Origin: Acinetobacter ihumii
Lineage (GTDB): Bacteria; Pseudomonadota; Gammaproteobacteria; Pseudomonadales; Moraxellaceae
Direction: 5' to 3'
Length of the DNA: 64,000 nt
Assembly (NCBI RefSeq): GCF_900625095.1
Contig: NZ_LR130760.1
Span: 1,729,455 to 1,793,454, forward strand
Below are positions 1 to 9,553 of the stretch, in pieces. Each line of letters starts with the position of its first letter. Positions within the stretch are counted from its first letter, which is position 1. The notes beneath the pieces were generated by a model, which ran no database searches, had not been told where the DNA came from, and saw nothing but the letters and a program-made list of their open reading frames with translations. Both the position numbers and the translations under genes were made by a program.

Positions 1-1820
1 ATGATTATCCTACCCGTGAAGAATTTGCTACGGGGCATGTGATTCAATCGATGGCAGACAAAGCGGATACTGAGATCATTATTCCTCAAACGATTTTAGA
101 ATACGGTCTGCCTTATGAGTTTCCAAAAGAAGTGGTTGAGGAAGCCGAAAGTTTTAAAGAACCCTCTAAAAAAGATATCGAAGGTCGTATCGATTTACGT
201 GACTTACCATTAGTCACCATTGATGGTGAAGATGCTCGTGACTTTGATGATGCGGTCTATGCAGAAAAGCGTGCAGGCGGTGGTTATCGCGTAGTCGTGG
301 CGATTGCCGATGTCAGTCATTATGTGCGTTTGGGCAAACCACTGGATGATGAAGCTCAGGAACGTGGTACTTCGGTCTATTTCCCGCATTTTGTATTGCC
401 GATGTTGCCAGAAGCACTTTCGAACGGTCTTTGTTCACTCAATCCGCATGTAGATCGTTTGTGTATGGTCTGCGACCTGAAACTCTCCCGCGCGGGTCGT
501 GTGATGAGCTATGAGTTTTATCCATCAGTGATGCATTCCCAAGCACGTTTAACCTATACCCAGGTCGGTCAATATTTTGATGGTCAAACCGATGCCATTC
601 CTGCGGATAAAAATATTCAAAAATCCTTAAATACTTTATTTCAACTCTATCAAACCCTCAAAGAGCTACGCGCCAAACGCCATGCGATGGAGTTTGAAAC
701 CATCGAAACTTACATGACTTTTGATGAGTTGGGTGGAATCAAGGAAATTTTACCGCGTACTCGCAATGAAGCACATAAGCTGATTGAAGAATGCATGTTG
801 CTCGCCAATGTCGCAGCGGCAGAATATGCTTTAGAGCATGATATTCCAATGCTGTATCGTGTGCATGAAGCACCAGAATTTTCACGGATTCAAAAGGTCA
901 AAGACTTTGTTAAATTGCTCGGTTTGCCATTTCCGGATCAACCGACACAGGCCGATTATCAGCGTGTGATTGAAGCAACTAAAGATCGTATCGATGCACC
1001 GAGTATTCATGCGGTGCTATTGCGCTCCATGATGCAGGCTTATTATGGCGCAAAAAATGCAGGTCACTATGGCTTGGCGTACGAAGCCTATACGCATTTT
1101 ACTTCGCCGATTCGTCGTTATCCTGATTTACTGTTGCATCGTTCAATTAAGGCGCAGTTACAGCAAAAGCCGTATCCTCTTTCTGGTGCGGCACTGGATG
1201 ATGCCGGCGAGCATTTTTCCAAGACCGAACGCCGTGCGGATGAAGCGTCGCGTAGCGTGACCTCATGGTTGAAATGTCACTATATGCAGCAGCATTTGGG
1301 TGAAGAATTTGTCGGAGTGATCAGTGCGGTCACCGAGTTTGGTTTATTCGTGACGTTAAAAGATTTATATGTCGATGGCATGATTCATGTCAGCCATTTA
1401 GGTGATGATTTCTTCCTCTATGATCAGGCTAGCCAAAGTCTGGTCGGTCAAAATCGTGGACAAATCTTTGGTCTTGGAGATGAAGTTAAAATTAAAGTGG
1501 CTGCGGTGAATCTGGAAGAACGCAAGATTGATTTTGAGTTGATTCAGCAAGTGACACATGCAGGTCGAATCATTCGTAGTCGTGCGCCACGTACCACGAA
1601 AACACAAGCGACTGAGCAAGTCTTTAATGCGCAAAGTGAAGCGGTTGAATCCAAAGAACAATCTGCGCGTAAAAAAGACAAATCCAAAAGCAAACCAAGT
1701 TCTTATGGCAAAAAGTCAGGCAAAAAAGCGGCTGCTCCTGTAGCAGCGAAAGCAGAAAAGCCCAAGAAAAAGCCGAAACCGAAACGCAAAAAATCCAATG
1801 CAAAATCTAAGCAGGAATGA
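1..1820 (+). CDS. rnr: Ribonuclease R, 3' part (5' end outside window)
   Basis: Processive 3'-to-5' exoribonuclease that degrades structured RNA. The frame is open to the window's left edge, so the start is missing; an internal GTG at 39 is not the real start. The RNB catalytic domain is visible, with the acidic cluster DGEDARDFDDAVY binding metal and the later HFTSPIRRYPDLLLHR motif. An S1 domain follows (EFVGVISAVTEFGLFVTL), then a long Lys/Ala/Pro-rich basic tail of about 80 residues, typical of RNase R rather than RNase II. A strong terminator follows directly, so this is probably the last gene of its unit. Confidence 0.95.
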   Translation, partial: DYPTREEFATGHVIQSMADKADTEIIIPQTILEYGLPYEFPKEVVEEAESFKEPSKKDIEGRIDLRDLPLVTIDGEDARDFDDAVYAEKRAGGGYRVVVAIADVSHYVRLGKPLDDEAQERGTSVYFPHFVLPMLPEALSNGLCSLNPHVDRLCMVCDLKLSRAGRVMSYEFYPSVMHSQARLTYTQVGQYFDGQTDAIPADKNIQKSLNTLFQLYQTLKELRAKRHAMEFETIETYMTFDELGGIKEILPRTRNEAHKLIEECMLLANVAAAEYALEHDIPMLYRVHEAPEFSRIQKVKDFVKLLGLPFPDQPTQADYQRVIEATKDRIDAPSIHAVLLRSMMQAYYGAKNAGHYGLAYEAYTHFTSPIRRYPDLLLHRSIKAQLQQKPYPLSGAALDDAGEHFSKTERRADEASRSVTSWLKCHYMQQHLGEEFVGVISAVTEFGLFVTLKDLYVDGMIHVSHLGDDFFLYDQASQSLVGQNRGQIFGLGDEVKIKVAAVNLEERKIDFELIQQVTHAGRIIRSRAPRTTKTQATEQVFNAQSEAVESKEQSARKKDKSKSKPSSYGKKSGKKAAAPVAAKAEKPKKKPKPKRKKSNAKSKQE

Positions 1821-1840
1821 CAAACTAAACCATAAAAGAT

Positions 1841-1865
1841 AGAGTACTTCGGTACTCTTTTTTTT
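1841..1865 (+). terminator. Rho-independent terminator of rnr
   Basis: A 7-bp stem (AGAGTAC/GTACTCT) closed by a TTCG tetraloop is followed by a run of T. It lies 21 bases after the rnr stop and separates rnr from prlC. Confidence 0.9.
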
Positions 1866-1976
1866 CGAAACACACACCGCTATTACTTATTTTCGATCGT
1901 CACGAATGGTAATTAAAATCACGATAAACTTGATTTCCCTGCTTTTAACCCTTACATCTAGTCATAAGTTTAAATA

Positions 1977-4031
1977 ATGATGGCAAAGACAATGACCTTA
2001 GAACAAGCAACCCTTCCCGTTCCTCAGTTTGATCAAATTCAACTTGATGCCCTTAAATCAGACATTGAAAAAAACATTGCTGATGGTCAGCAATTTTTAG
2101 AAAATTTGCAGCAAGTGCCGGCAGATTTTGCGGCACAAGTCAAAGTGCTGGAACAGATGGACGAGCTTGAAAATAACATGAGTGAATCATGGGGTGTTTT
2201 ATCGCATCTGAATGCCGTCATGAACAATGCACAAACCCGAGAAGTCTATCAATCTTTACTCCCAGCTTTGAGTGAATATTATACGCAACTCGGTCAACAC
2301 ACCGTACTATACCAGACCTACCAACAGATTCATGATAGCGCGAAGTTTTCTAGTCTGAGTGCCGCACAACAAAGCGCCATCCGTTTGGCACTACGTGATT
2401 TTAAACTTTCAGGTGTTGCTCTCGAAGGTGAAGCAAAAAAACGTTACGCAGAAATTTCAGCACGTTTATCACAACTTTCTTCTGACTTTTCCAATCATGT
2501 GCTTGATGCCACTCAAGCTTATTTTAAACCTTTAAATCCAGAACAACTCAAAGGTTTATCACCAAGCAGCATAGAATTACTCAAGCAATATGGTCAGCAG
2601 CGTGAACTCGATCAACCTGTAGCAACACTGGACATGCCAGCTTATCTGGCGATTATGACCTATGCCGATGATCGCAATTTACGTGAAGAATTGTATAAAG
2701 CTTATACGACACGTGCATCGGATCAATCAGATCATCGTGAATTTGATAATACTGCGGTGATGGAAGAAATCCTGAAATTGCGTCAGGAAATGGCAGTACT
2801 ACTTGGTTTTCATAATTTTGCTGAATATTCTTTGGCCAGCAAAATGGCACCCGATGTTCAAACTGTTCATGACTTTTTAGTTGATTTGGCGGAACACGCA
2901 CACACGCCTGCACAACAAGAGGTAGCGGAACTTAAAGCGATTGCTCAACAAGATGGAATTGAACAATTACAACCTTGGGACAGTGGTTATTATTCAGAAA
3001 AACTTAAACAACAACAATTTAATTTATCTCAAGAAACTTTAAAGCCTTATTTCCCTGCACCGAAAATCATTCAAGGGCTGTTCCAGATTGTCAATCGCTT
3101 ATATGGCGTTCAAATCGTTGAACGTCAAGCTCCTATTTGGCACCCCGATGTTCATTATTATGAACTTCAAGATCAGGGCAAAGTCATTGCTGGCTTCTAC
3201 TTCGATTTGTATGCACGAAGTGGCAAACGCGGTGGTGCTTGGATGAGTGGCTTCCGTTCGCGCATGCAAACTGCACAAGGTTTACAAAAACCAATTTGCT
3301 ATATGGTGTGTAACTTTACCCCGCCTGTTGGCAATCAGCCTGCACTCTTGACCCATGATGAAGTCAATACATTGTTTCATGAGTTTGGACACGGTTTACA
3401 CCACATGCTCACCGAAGTTGATAACATTTCCGTTGCAGGTACGCATGGCGTGGCATGGGATGCAGTAGAGCTTCCAAGTCAGTTTATGGAGTTCTGGACT
3501 TGGGACAAAGAAAGTCTGGACATACTCAGTGAACATATCGAAACCAAGCAAGCCTTACCTGAGGAATTACTCAGCGCATTGTTAAATGCTCGCTTTTTTC
3601 AGTCCGGAATGCAGACCCTTAGACAAATTGAATTTGCTTTATTCGACTTAAGCATTCATTCTAAAAATCCTGCACTGAATAGCACACAAATTCAGTCTGT
3701 TTTAGATGATATTCGCAGTCAATTTTCAGTATTGCCAACTGCTTCCTATAACCGTTTTCAACATAGTTTTAGCCATATTTTTGCAGGCGGTTATGCCGCA
3801 GGATATTACTCTTACAAATGGGCTGAAGTCCTTGCCAGTGATGCGTTTGACCGCTTTGAAGTAGACGGTATTTTCAACACCCAAACAGGGCATGAGTTCC
3901 GTGAAGCGATCCTTGCGGTAGGTGGTAAAGACACGGCTTTAGAGGCCTTTGTCAAATTCCGTGGTCGTGAACCCAAAATTGATGCATTATTACGTCATCA
4001 GGGTTGGACGAGCGACCATAAAACGGCTTAA
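1977..4031 (+). CDS. prlC: Oligopeptidase A (M3 family zinc metallopeptidase)
   Basis: Cytoplasmic zinc endopeptidase of the thimet oligopeptidase (M3A) family. It degrades short peptides, including cleaved signal peptides. At 684 residues it has the usual family length. The HEFGH zinc-binding motif is near residue 468, inside THDEVNTLFHEFGHGLHHML, with the downstream Glu in the region VAWDAVELPSQFMEF. The first ATG (1977) is followed by alternatives at residues 2 and 5; the exact start is not decided by a clear ribosome-binding site. A small YheV-like zinc-ribbon gene follows 43 bases later. Confidence 0.95.
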   Translation: MMAKTMTLEQATLPVPQFDQIQLDALKSDIEKNIADGQQFLENLQQVPADFAAQVKVLEQMDELENNMSESWGVLSHLNAVMNNAQTREVYQSLLPALSEYYTQLGQHTVLYQTYQQIHDSAKFSSLSAAQQSAIRLALRDFKLSGVALEGEAKKRYAEISARLSQLSSDFSNHVLDATQAYFKPLNPEQLKGLSPSSIELLKQYGQQRELDQPVATLDMPAYLAIMTYADDRNLREELYKAYTTRASDQSDHREFDNTAVMEEILKLRQEMAVLLGFHNFAEYSLASKMAPDVQTVHDFLVDLAEHAHTPAQQEVAELKAIAQQDGIEQLQPWDSGYYSEKLKQQQFNLSQETLKPYFPAPKIIQGLFQIVNRLYGVQIVERQAPIWHPDVHYYELQDQGKVIAGFYFDLYARSGKRGGAWMSGFRSRMQTAQGLQKPICYMVCNFTPPVGNQPALLTHDEVNTLFHEFGHGLHHMLTEVDNISVAGTHGVAWDAVELPSQFMEFWTWDKESLDILSEHIETKQALPEELLSALLNARFFQSGMQTLRQIEFALFDLSIHSKNPALNSTQIQSVLDDIRSQFSVLPTASYNRFQHSFSHIFAGGYAAGYYSYKWAEVLASDAFDRFEVDGIFNTQTGHEFREAILAVGGKDTALEAFVKFRGREPKIDALLRHQGWTSDHKTA

Positions 4032-4074
4032 ACTAAGCGTTAAAATTGTTCGTAAGTGGTTAGGAAGTGACAAA

Positions 4075-4284
4075 ATGAAACGTCGGTTTATTGCAGGTGC
4101 TAAGTGTCCAAAATGCGGTGCCACTGATCGGATTGTCATGCTAACCACAAACGACGACGAATGGATTGAATGTATCGAGTGTGATTATAGTGAAAATCGT
4201 CCCACTCATGTTGAAGAACCCGATGTTCCAGCCATCGCCGATGAAGTCGGCGTGATACAGTTCAAACCGCGTCGCTCAAAATAA
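4075..4284 (+). CDS. yheV: YheV-like putative zinc-ribbon protein
   Basis: A 69-residue protein with a CPKCG knuckle near residues 11-15 and a second CIEC pair near 33-36, making a four-cysteine zinc ribbon. YheV-family proteins match this size and spacing; their function is unknown. The frame extends further upstream, overlapping the end of prlC, but the ATG at 4075 gives the family start (MKRRFIAGAKCPKC) and is preceded by AGGAAGTGACAAA. It is probably co-transcribed with prlC. Confidence 0.85.
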   Translation: MKRRFIAGAKCPKCGATDRIVMLTTNDDEWIECIECDYSENRPTHVEEPDVPAIADEVGVIQFKPRRSK

Positions 4285-4296
4285 AAGGTTTAAGCA

Positions 4297-4734
4297 ATGA
4301 CGTTAAAACAACGCCATGACTCTCGTTTGTTATGGATGATTATTGGGGGAATCAGCATTGTTGTGTTGCTTTTTTTAGCGGCACAATGGTTTTTTGCTGA
4401 ACAACACAACACCCAAGAGCCAACCACACCAAAGGTTTCGGCACCAGTCGCCTCTTCAGATCATCAAAATTTAAAAACAGCAGCCACAGCAGATTCTGAC
4501 GCGGCCAGTGAACCTGCACCCAATACGCTGATTGATGAGTCTATTTTAAAAACACCTGTGCCTGAGCACCCTTCTCTAGCCAAAGAAGAAGTTGCGAAAC
4601 TGGATGATATTCAAGCACAACTTAAAGATCAGCAAGCCACGCTCAAAGCTCAACATCAGGATGCCGATACGCTCATTAAGCTAAAAGAAGAACAACTTAA
4701 GTTACTTGAAACTCAACTTGCTGAACAAAAATAA
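4297..4734 (+). CDS. Membrane-anchored coiled-coil protein of unknown function
   Basis: 145 residues that I do not recognise as a named family. One transmembrane segment lies at about residues 12-30 (LWMIIGGISIVVLLFLAAQ). An Ala/Thr/Pro-rich linker follows, then a Lys/Glu/Gln-rich helix (about 100-145) with heptad-like spacing, likely a coiled coil. The layout suggests a bitopic inner-membrane protein with its coiled coil in the periplasm. It starts 12 bases after the yheV-like stop and reads as the third gene of a prlC operon. Confidence 0.75.
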   Translation: MTLKQRHDSRLLWMIIGGISIVVLLFLAAQWFFAEQHNTQEPTTPKVSAPVASSDHQNLKTAATADSDAASEPAPNTLIDESILKTPVPEHPSLAKEEVAKLDDIQAQLKDQQATLKAQHQDADTLIKLKEEQLKLLETQLAEQK

Positions 4735-5102
4735 AGCTTAAATCTCAGCATTGGACTTGCTAACGGAGAGCCCATTATTTCTATGTTTGGCTCCTAAAAG
4801 GTCAGCTGATATTACGTATCAGACTGGAAGAGAATGCTTATTGAAGCGATTAAAGTTTTAATTGATATGATTTCATTACTGATTGAACAAAGATTAAATG
4901 TTGCATCACTGATTGGATAATTTTGACCAAATCTACGACTTGCCACCTCAATATTCATACATGTAAAAATTTTCATTTTAAATGTACACCTTATGCTCAG
5001 CTTGTTTTCCAAATAATGTATCAATTTATTGTTATTTATTAACCTTGTTCCTTAACTCAAAAAAAATGAACAGGATTTTATTCTTAGCTCATCGCGAAGA
5101 TC
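4735..5102. other. Intergenic region, no supported gene
   Basis: About 370 bases between two convergent units. A 70-codon minus-strand frame (4812-5024) has no recognisable motif, no clear ribosome-binding site and composition like the surrounding non-coding DNA. I see no strong terminator for the prlC unit; GGAG and GGCTCC segments near 4766-4795 could form a weak hairpin. Confidence 0.5.
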
Positions 5103-5128
5103 AAAAATAAAGCATCCGAAGGTGCTTT
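5103..5128 (-). terminator. Terminator of the TRAP permease gene
   Basis: Read on the minus strand, AAAGCACC and GATGCTTT form a stem with one mismatch and a TTCG loop, followed by ATTTTTG. It lies 28 bases beyond the permease stop. Confidence 0.8.
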
Positions 5129-5155
5129 ATGGTGTGGCTCAGATTAATCTTTCAA

Positions 5156-7354
5156 TTAATGATACCAGCCGAACATCTTAAAGATATAAGGTGCAAAGGT
5201 CACAATCATTAAAGCTGGGAACAATACGATGATTGGTAATAGCCAACGTTCATAACGGAAATAGAAACTGGTGTATTTCTGTTTGGCTTCACGATCTGCT
5301 GCCGCAACCTCTTCATCGCCCACGGACAGCCTCGTCAGCAAGTGATTTAGTGCCACTGGCGGCGTCACATAACCCAATTCAAATGCTACCAATACAATCA
5401 TCCAGAAATGAATTGGATGAATACCATTTTCATAAGCCACGGGCGCAATAGTCGCCGCCACCAGAATCACTGCACCAAATGGGTCAGTACACATTCCAAT
5501 CAAGGCAAGCAACAAGGCAATAAATAACAGTGAAATATAGATACTACCCAAGTGAGTTGGTAAATATTCCACAATTTCAGTTCGTTCGATCAAACCACCG
5601 ACACTGGCAGAAAGTGCCATCAAAATAATGAGCGCACCGATATGTCCGACTGTTTCTGCGGTAGCAAAGTGCATGGAACCAAAGAAGCCACGACGGTATT
5701 GATCACTTTGCGCACCATGCTCACGTAAGTACGGTGAATCTTGTTCGTGTTGTTTCACCAAAGATTCATGTGCCTGTACTTGCGGCAAATGCTCTGGCTC
5801 TTTACGCAATTTATCAAACAAAATGATCGCGATCAGAACCAATGGTAAAATCACGGGTGCAGTAAATTCGTTCATGCTGGTATCCAAACCATATTTATAG
5901 AACGCCAATACCACCACTGTAATCAAGATATAAGGAATCACAGGAACAAACGCACGTAACATACCTGGCACGGCAACTTTAGGCGAGTTTACCCGGAACT
6001 TGGTTTCAGCCAGTAATAATGAAACACCCAAGAAAATAAATGCAGTCAGCCAGAAGACATAAAAACCATGATCGAATAATTCATCTGAGGTGACATGGCG
6101 GCTATCCAGCATTGCAATCAAAACGACCAATAGACATGGACGAATGACCACACCCAATGAACCTGACATTGCAGAAACAGCAAGTGCATACTGACGACGC
6201 GCGCCTGAGTTCCAGACTTCCTTATAAATGATCGCACCGGCCGCGATTACGAAAATCCCTGATGCGCCGGTATACGCAGTCGGAATTGCTGCTGCCAATA
6301 GAATTAACCAAGTTAGTGTTTCAGGTGCAAGATTCCATGGACGTAAAATGTTCAGGAATAAATCCATAACACGCGTCTGAGTCAACAACATCCCTGCCCA
6401 GATGAACAAGGCAAGGTTGAGGAAAATGCCTGAGAATTCAACCAGAATGCTCAGATAAATCCCTTGACCCATTGGATAATCCATAAAGAAGGTAAATGCA
6501 ATACCCGTCAAAATGGACATAAATGCGTACAAAGGCACACTGAGTAAGGCTAATCCAAAATTTCCTCCAGCAGGTGCAGTTTTCGGAATTCTGAAGAATT
6601 GATACACACTGATTAAGGTCAGAATGCCAAACAGCCCCATCCATAACCACGAAATCACTAAAGTTTCATGATTCAGCGCCACCCCAGAATTAAGCAATGA
6701 ACGATATTGACTAATCGTAGATGCAGTCAATAACGCATTACCCAATACCATCGCCGCAGAATACACCTGAAAGTCAATGCGTGTTTTAGGACTGCGCAAG
6801 CCAATATGATGGATCTTTAAACTTGCGGTAATGGCCGCAAAGAACACCATAATCAGCAGGAAGATGGTGCGATTTTCTGTACCAAACTTAAAGATCCCAA
6901 AGAACGTCGTTTCCATCGTGCGATAACTACGCAGGGAAGGATGCGACTCAATGTGATGAACCGCTTTATCATAGAACTGGTATTTTTCTTCACAGAGTTG
7001 CTGCGCCGCGACCAGCGAAGCACGCACATCAGACTCAGATGCTGCACCGAAAAAGTCAGCAAATTCATCATTTTTGTTGGCTTGCATTTGTTGCTGTACT
7101 TGCGCATCAATGTTCGGATGACGCTCACACTCAGGTTTTTGTGGCTCAGCTCGCAAAAAGGAATATTGCATCCCACTTGCTGGATCGCCATATAAACGCT
7201 CACCCATACGCAGCATCTGACCATGAATCATTTCCCCTGTACCAATAATCAGGGTGAGCAATAACATGATGAGAATGACGTATGTTGAAATCCATTCGTT
7301 CCAGATGTAGCCGAGCAACGCCAAGCCAGATCTTTTTTCTTGATTTTCTTGCAT
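5156..7354 (-). CDS. TRAP transporter fused small/large permease (DctQM type)
   Basis: 732-residue polytopic inner-membrane protein. The C-terminal 450 residues resemble the large DctM permease, with many hydrophobic helices and GASGIFVIAAGAIIYKE and EFSGIFLNLALFIWAG segments. The N-terminal part carries a first membrane helix, a soluble loop of about 110 residues (roughly 45-155) and further helices, consistent with a fused DctQ-like part. TRAP transporters import organic acids using an ion gradient and need a periplasmic DctP protein. No DctP gene is adjacent; the neighbours upstream are a rhombosortase and a lipoprotein. The substrate cannot be inferred. Confidence 0.85.
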   Translation of the reverse strand: MQENQEKRSGLALLGYIWNEWISTYVILIMLLLTLIIGTGEMIHGQMLRMGERLYGDPASGMQYSFLRAEPQKPECERHPNIDAQVQQQMQANKNDEFADFFGAASESDVRASLVAAQQLCEEKYQFYDKAVHHIESHPSLRSYRTMETTFFGIFKFGTENRTIFLLIMVFFAAITASLKIHHIGLRSPKTRIDFQVYSAAMVLGNALLTASTISQYRSLLNSGVALNHETLVISWLWMGLFGILTLISVYQFFRIPKTAPAGGNFGLALLSVPLYAFMSILTGIAFTFFMDYPMGQGIYLSILVEFSGIFLNLALFIWAGMLLTQTRVMDLFLNILRPWNLAPETLTWLILLAAAIPTAYTGASGIFVIAAGAIIYKEVWNSGARRQYALAVSAMSGSLGVVIRPCLLVVLIAMLDSRHVTSDELFDHGFYVFWLTAFIFLGVSLLLAETKFRVNSPKVAVPGMLRAFVPVIPYILITVVVLAFYKYGLDTSMNEFTAPVILPLVLIAIILFDKLRKEPEHLPQVQAHESLVKQHEQDSPYLREHGAQSDQYRRGFFGSMHFATAETVGHIGALIILMALSASVGGLIERTEIVEYLPTHLGSIYISLLFIALLLALIGMCTDPFGAVILVAATIAPVAYENGIHPIHFWMIVLVAFELGYVTPPVALNHLLTRLSVGDEEVAAADREAKQKYTSFYFRYERWLLPIIVLFPALMIVTFAPYIFKMFGWYH

Positions 7355-7516
7355 GTCTTTTCCAGTTTTTTTTACAGCATCACACTAGCCAGCGATAGCT
7401 CAGCGTGATCTCTCCTTGGCAATGAGTCATCCATCCTCATTGCAGTCCTTTTCCATTGACTAAATTTGAACCATACCTTTACATTAAAGAATGGCTTGAT
7501 CTCAATTTTTAGCCGT

Positions 7517-8101
7517 TTATTTTGTCACTTTGCCCGATTTTAATTTTGCTTTGAGTATATAAGTACCGCCTAGCAATACTCCCCCTAAAGCACCCAACCA
7601 GTGTGCTTCAACCAGTACAGGACTACCAATCAATTGTGCTGTGCTGCTATTTCCCCACGTATTTTCCCAAATCAGCTTCATACTTACCAAAGCCAGAACC
7701 AACAGTGCAAAATTACGTTCTTTGGGATATTTCAAATCCACCAGTGCAACAGCAACATACATCCCATGCAACACACCAGAAAGACCGGCATAGGCTTCTA
7801 TCTGTGGCATGAAAAAGAAAAACATCAAACTAATAAATGGTGATAACAGCAGCAATAAAATTGTTAATAGTCGAGTTTTTGCATGTGGAAAAATGAACGG
7901 CAAACACGCAAAAGCCAACATATTTAGAAAAAAATGCATCCAGCCCACATGTACCCAATGTGCTGTCCACAGTCGCCAGAACTGCTCAGGCAAGCTTTCC
8001 CGCCAATAAATAAAGGCATCTGAAAAAACTTGTAAACTTGCAGAAATAGAAATGCAAACTGCAATAAAAATCACTTTTTTAATGAGATTCTTATCGTTCA
8101 T
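7517..8101 (-). CDS. Rhombosortase (rhomboid-family intramembrane serine protease)
   Basis: 194 residues with about six hydrophobic helices. The rhomboid hallmarks are visible: HWVHVGWMHFFLNM near residues 47-60, the catalytic serine in GLSGVLHG (about 106-113), and a late His in VEAHWLGALGG (about 169). The compact size and the GLSGVLHG form suit rhombosortases, which process proteins carrying a C-terminal GlyGly-CTERM tag. No GlyGly-CTERM protein is encoded in this window, so substrates must lie elsewhere. The start ATG has GGAG six bases upstream. It lies between the lipoprotein and TRAP genes on the same strand. Confidence 0.8.
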   Translation of the reverse strand: MNDKNLIKKVIFIAVCISISASLQVFSDAFIYWRESLPEQFWRLWTAHWVHVGWMHFFLNMLAFACLPFIFPHAKTRLLTILLLLLSPFISLMFFFFMPQIEAYAGLSGVLHGMYVAVALVDLKYPKERNFALLVLALVSMKLIWENTWGNSSTAQLIGSPVLVEAHWLGALGGVLLGGTYILKAKLKSGKVTK

Positions 8102-8216
8102 GGCATCTCCTTCATTGACGGATATAAAAGGGATAAGATATTAAATCGTATCTCATCCCTTATATTCACATCAAAATATTCTGGATACTTTGTTACAGTT
8201 TATAACGCATGCGATG

Positions 8217-9323
8217 TTATTCAGCCGGCTGTTCTGCTGGTTGCGGTTCGGCTGGTTGTGATTCAGTTGCTCCTGCATCTGCCCCGCTGTCATTGAATAG
8301 ATCCTCAAGCTCTGAAGAAGTTTTGCCACTTTCATCCCAGAATGTGGACATGCCAGTGTCACCTGTGCGCACTCCTGTATTTTCAGTCCAATAACGATCA
8401 GAAATGCCACGGATCATGACACCAGCCATCGCATCAAATAATCTAAAATCTGGATTCACGGGTTTATCATCAGTACGTGATTCCGCATAAGACCGCAACG
8501 CATCACGAATTTTATTGTCATCACCACTGGCTTGAGCTGCAACTGCATACAAGGCATGCGGTAAACGTACGCCTTTTTGTTCACCAATTTGCATGGATTG
8601 TTTGAGCGTCACATAAGGATCTGGCTTACCTTCATCCGCTCCTGGTAATAAAGTCCAGATTACAGCACGAGTCGCATTTGGTACGCCCCAGAATTTATTA
8701 TTATCCAGACAGGCCATACTGCGTTCTACAATGCCAGCAATGTCTTTAGGTACATTCACATCACCGCCTGAGTTAATGTCATTGGTCACCGCCTGTAACC
8801 CGCTTAACAGCCCAAGCATGTAAGTTAACTGATCCTTGTCGCTGCGCATTTTTGGACAAGATTCACCTAACTGATATTTATATTTTGTTTGCCAGCGTTC
8901 TGAAAATAATTGATACGCATTGTATTGACGCTGTGCTGCAACGGCTGCCCAGCGTTTCTGTTCGATACGAGCATCCTGAGCTTCAGTCACCTGACCTGCT
9001 TTAGATGCGCGTAAATAACGTAATTCATTTTCCAGTGCCTGATTTTCTGCACACATACCTGCACCTGCATAAAGCAATACAGCCATGTTAGTTGGATCAG
9101 CTCCCATATCTTTGGTCGCCATAATGGCTGGGGTCAACGCATTTCCTGAATTACAGATCATATCCACATCACCCATGGCTAAGATAGGCGGAACGATATG
9201 ATTTTCACTGAAACTTAATGCAATATTGGCGCCTGACTTGATGACTTGGGAACATCCAGACAAGACGGATGAGGCAAGTACAGCAATGGCAAAACCTTGA
9301 GCTATTTTGATTTTTTTTGACAT
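8217..9323 (-). CDS. Lipoprotein, possibly TatT-like TRAP partner
   Basis: 368 residues. A signal peptide ends in a lipobox (SVLSGC, Cys near 24 from the chosen start), so this is a lipoprotein. The rest is Ala-rich and helical with several cysteines, and the C-terminus is a Glu/Pro/Ala-rich tail (ESQPAEPQPAEQPAE). I do not recognise it with certainty. Its position upstream of a fused TRAP QM permease, and segments such as KFWGVPNATRAVIWTLLPG, recall helical TatT lipoproteins of tat(T)PQM operons; this is inference. I chose the ATG at 9323 (AAGGGA six bases upstream) over a TTG two codons earlier. Confidence 0.75.
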   Translation of the reverse strand: MSKKIKIAQGFAIAVLASSVLSGCSQVIKSGANIALSFSENHIVPPILAMGDVDMICNSGNALTPAIMATKDMGADPTNMAVLLYAGAGMCAENQALENELRYLRASKAGQVTEAQDARIEQKRWAAVAAQRQYNAYQLFSERWQTKYKYQLGESCPKMRSDKDQLTYMLGLLSGLQAVTNDINSGGDVNVPKDIAGIVERSMACLDNNKFWGVPNATRAVIWTLLPGADEGKPDPYVTLKQSMQIGEQKGVRLPHALYAVAAQASGDDNKIRDALRSYAESRTDDKPVNPDFRLFDAMAGVMIRGISDRYWTENTGVRTGDTGMSTFWDESGKTSSELEDLFNDSGADAGATESQPAEPQPAEQPAE

Positions 9324-9393
9324 TTCCAATCCCTTAGAATCATTTTATTCTTCCCTTTGGTTTGTACCTTATCAGATGCACAATCCGAATAAA

Positions 9394-9407
9394 AGAGTAA
9401 TTACTCT
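9394..9407. promoter_or_regulatory. 14-bp perfect palindrome upstream of the lipoprotein gene
   Basis: AGAGTAATTACTCT lies about 70 bases upstream of the lipoprotein start. It could be an operator; no regulator is identified. Confidence 0.3.
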
Positions 9408-9484
9408 AATATTAATTCTGTAATATGTCACAAATAAATCAGAAAAAGATTGGCAGTTATTACGCCATTTAGTAATTTTTAGGC

Positions 9485-9524
9485 AAAAAAAAGTAGCATT
9501 GCGACGGTTCAGCACATGCTACTT
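9485..9524 (-). terminator. Terminator of the 35-codon ORF
   Basis: On the minus strand a perfect 9-bp stem (AAGTAGCAT/ATGCTACTT) is followed by an uninterrupted T run. It ends the short transcription unit containing the small membrane ORF 30 bases upstream. Confidence 0.85.
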
Positions 9525-9553
9525 GTTAACTTGAGAATGGGTTGTACTCTTAT

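Noticed and set aside
4812..5024. 70-codon minus-strand ORF in the gap after the coiled-coil gene
   Set aside because: No ribosome-binding site, no recognisable motif, and composition like non-coding DNA.
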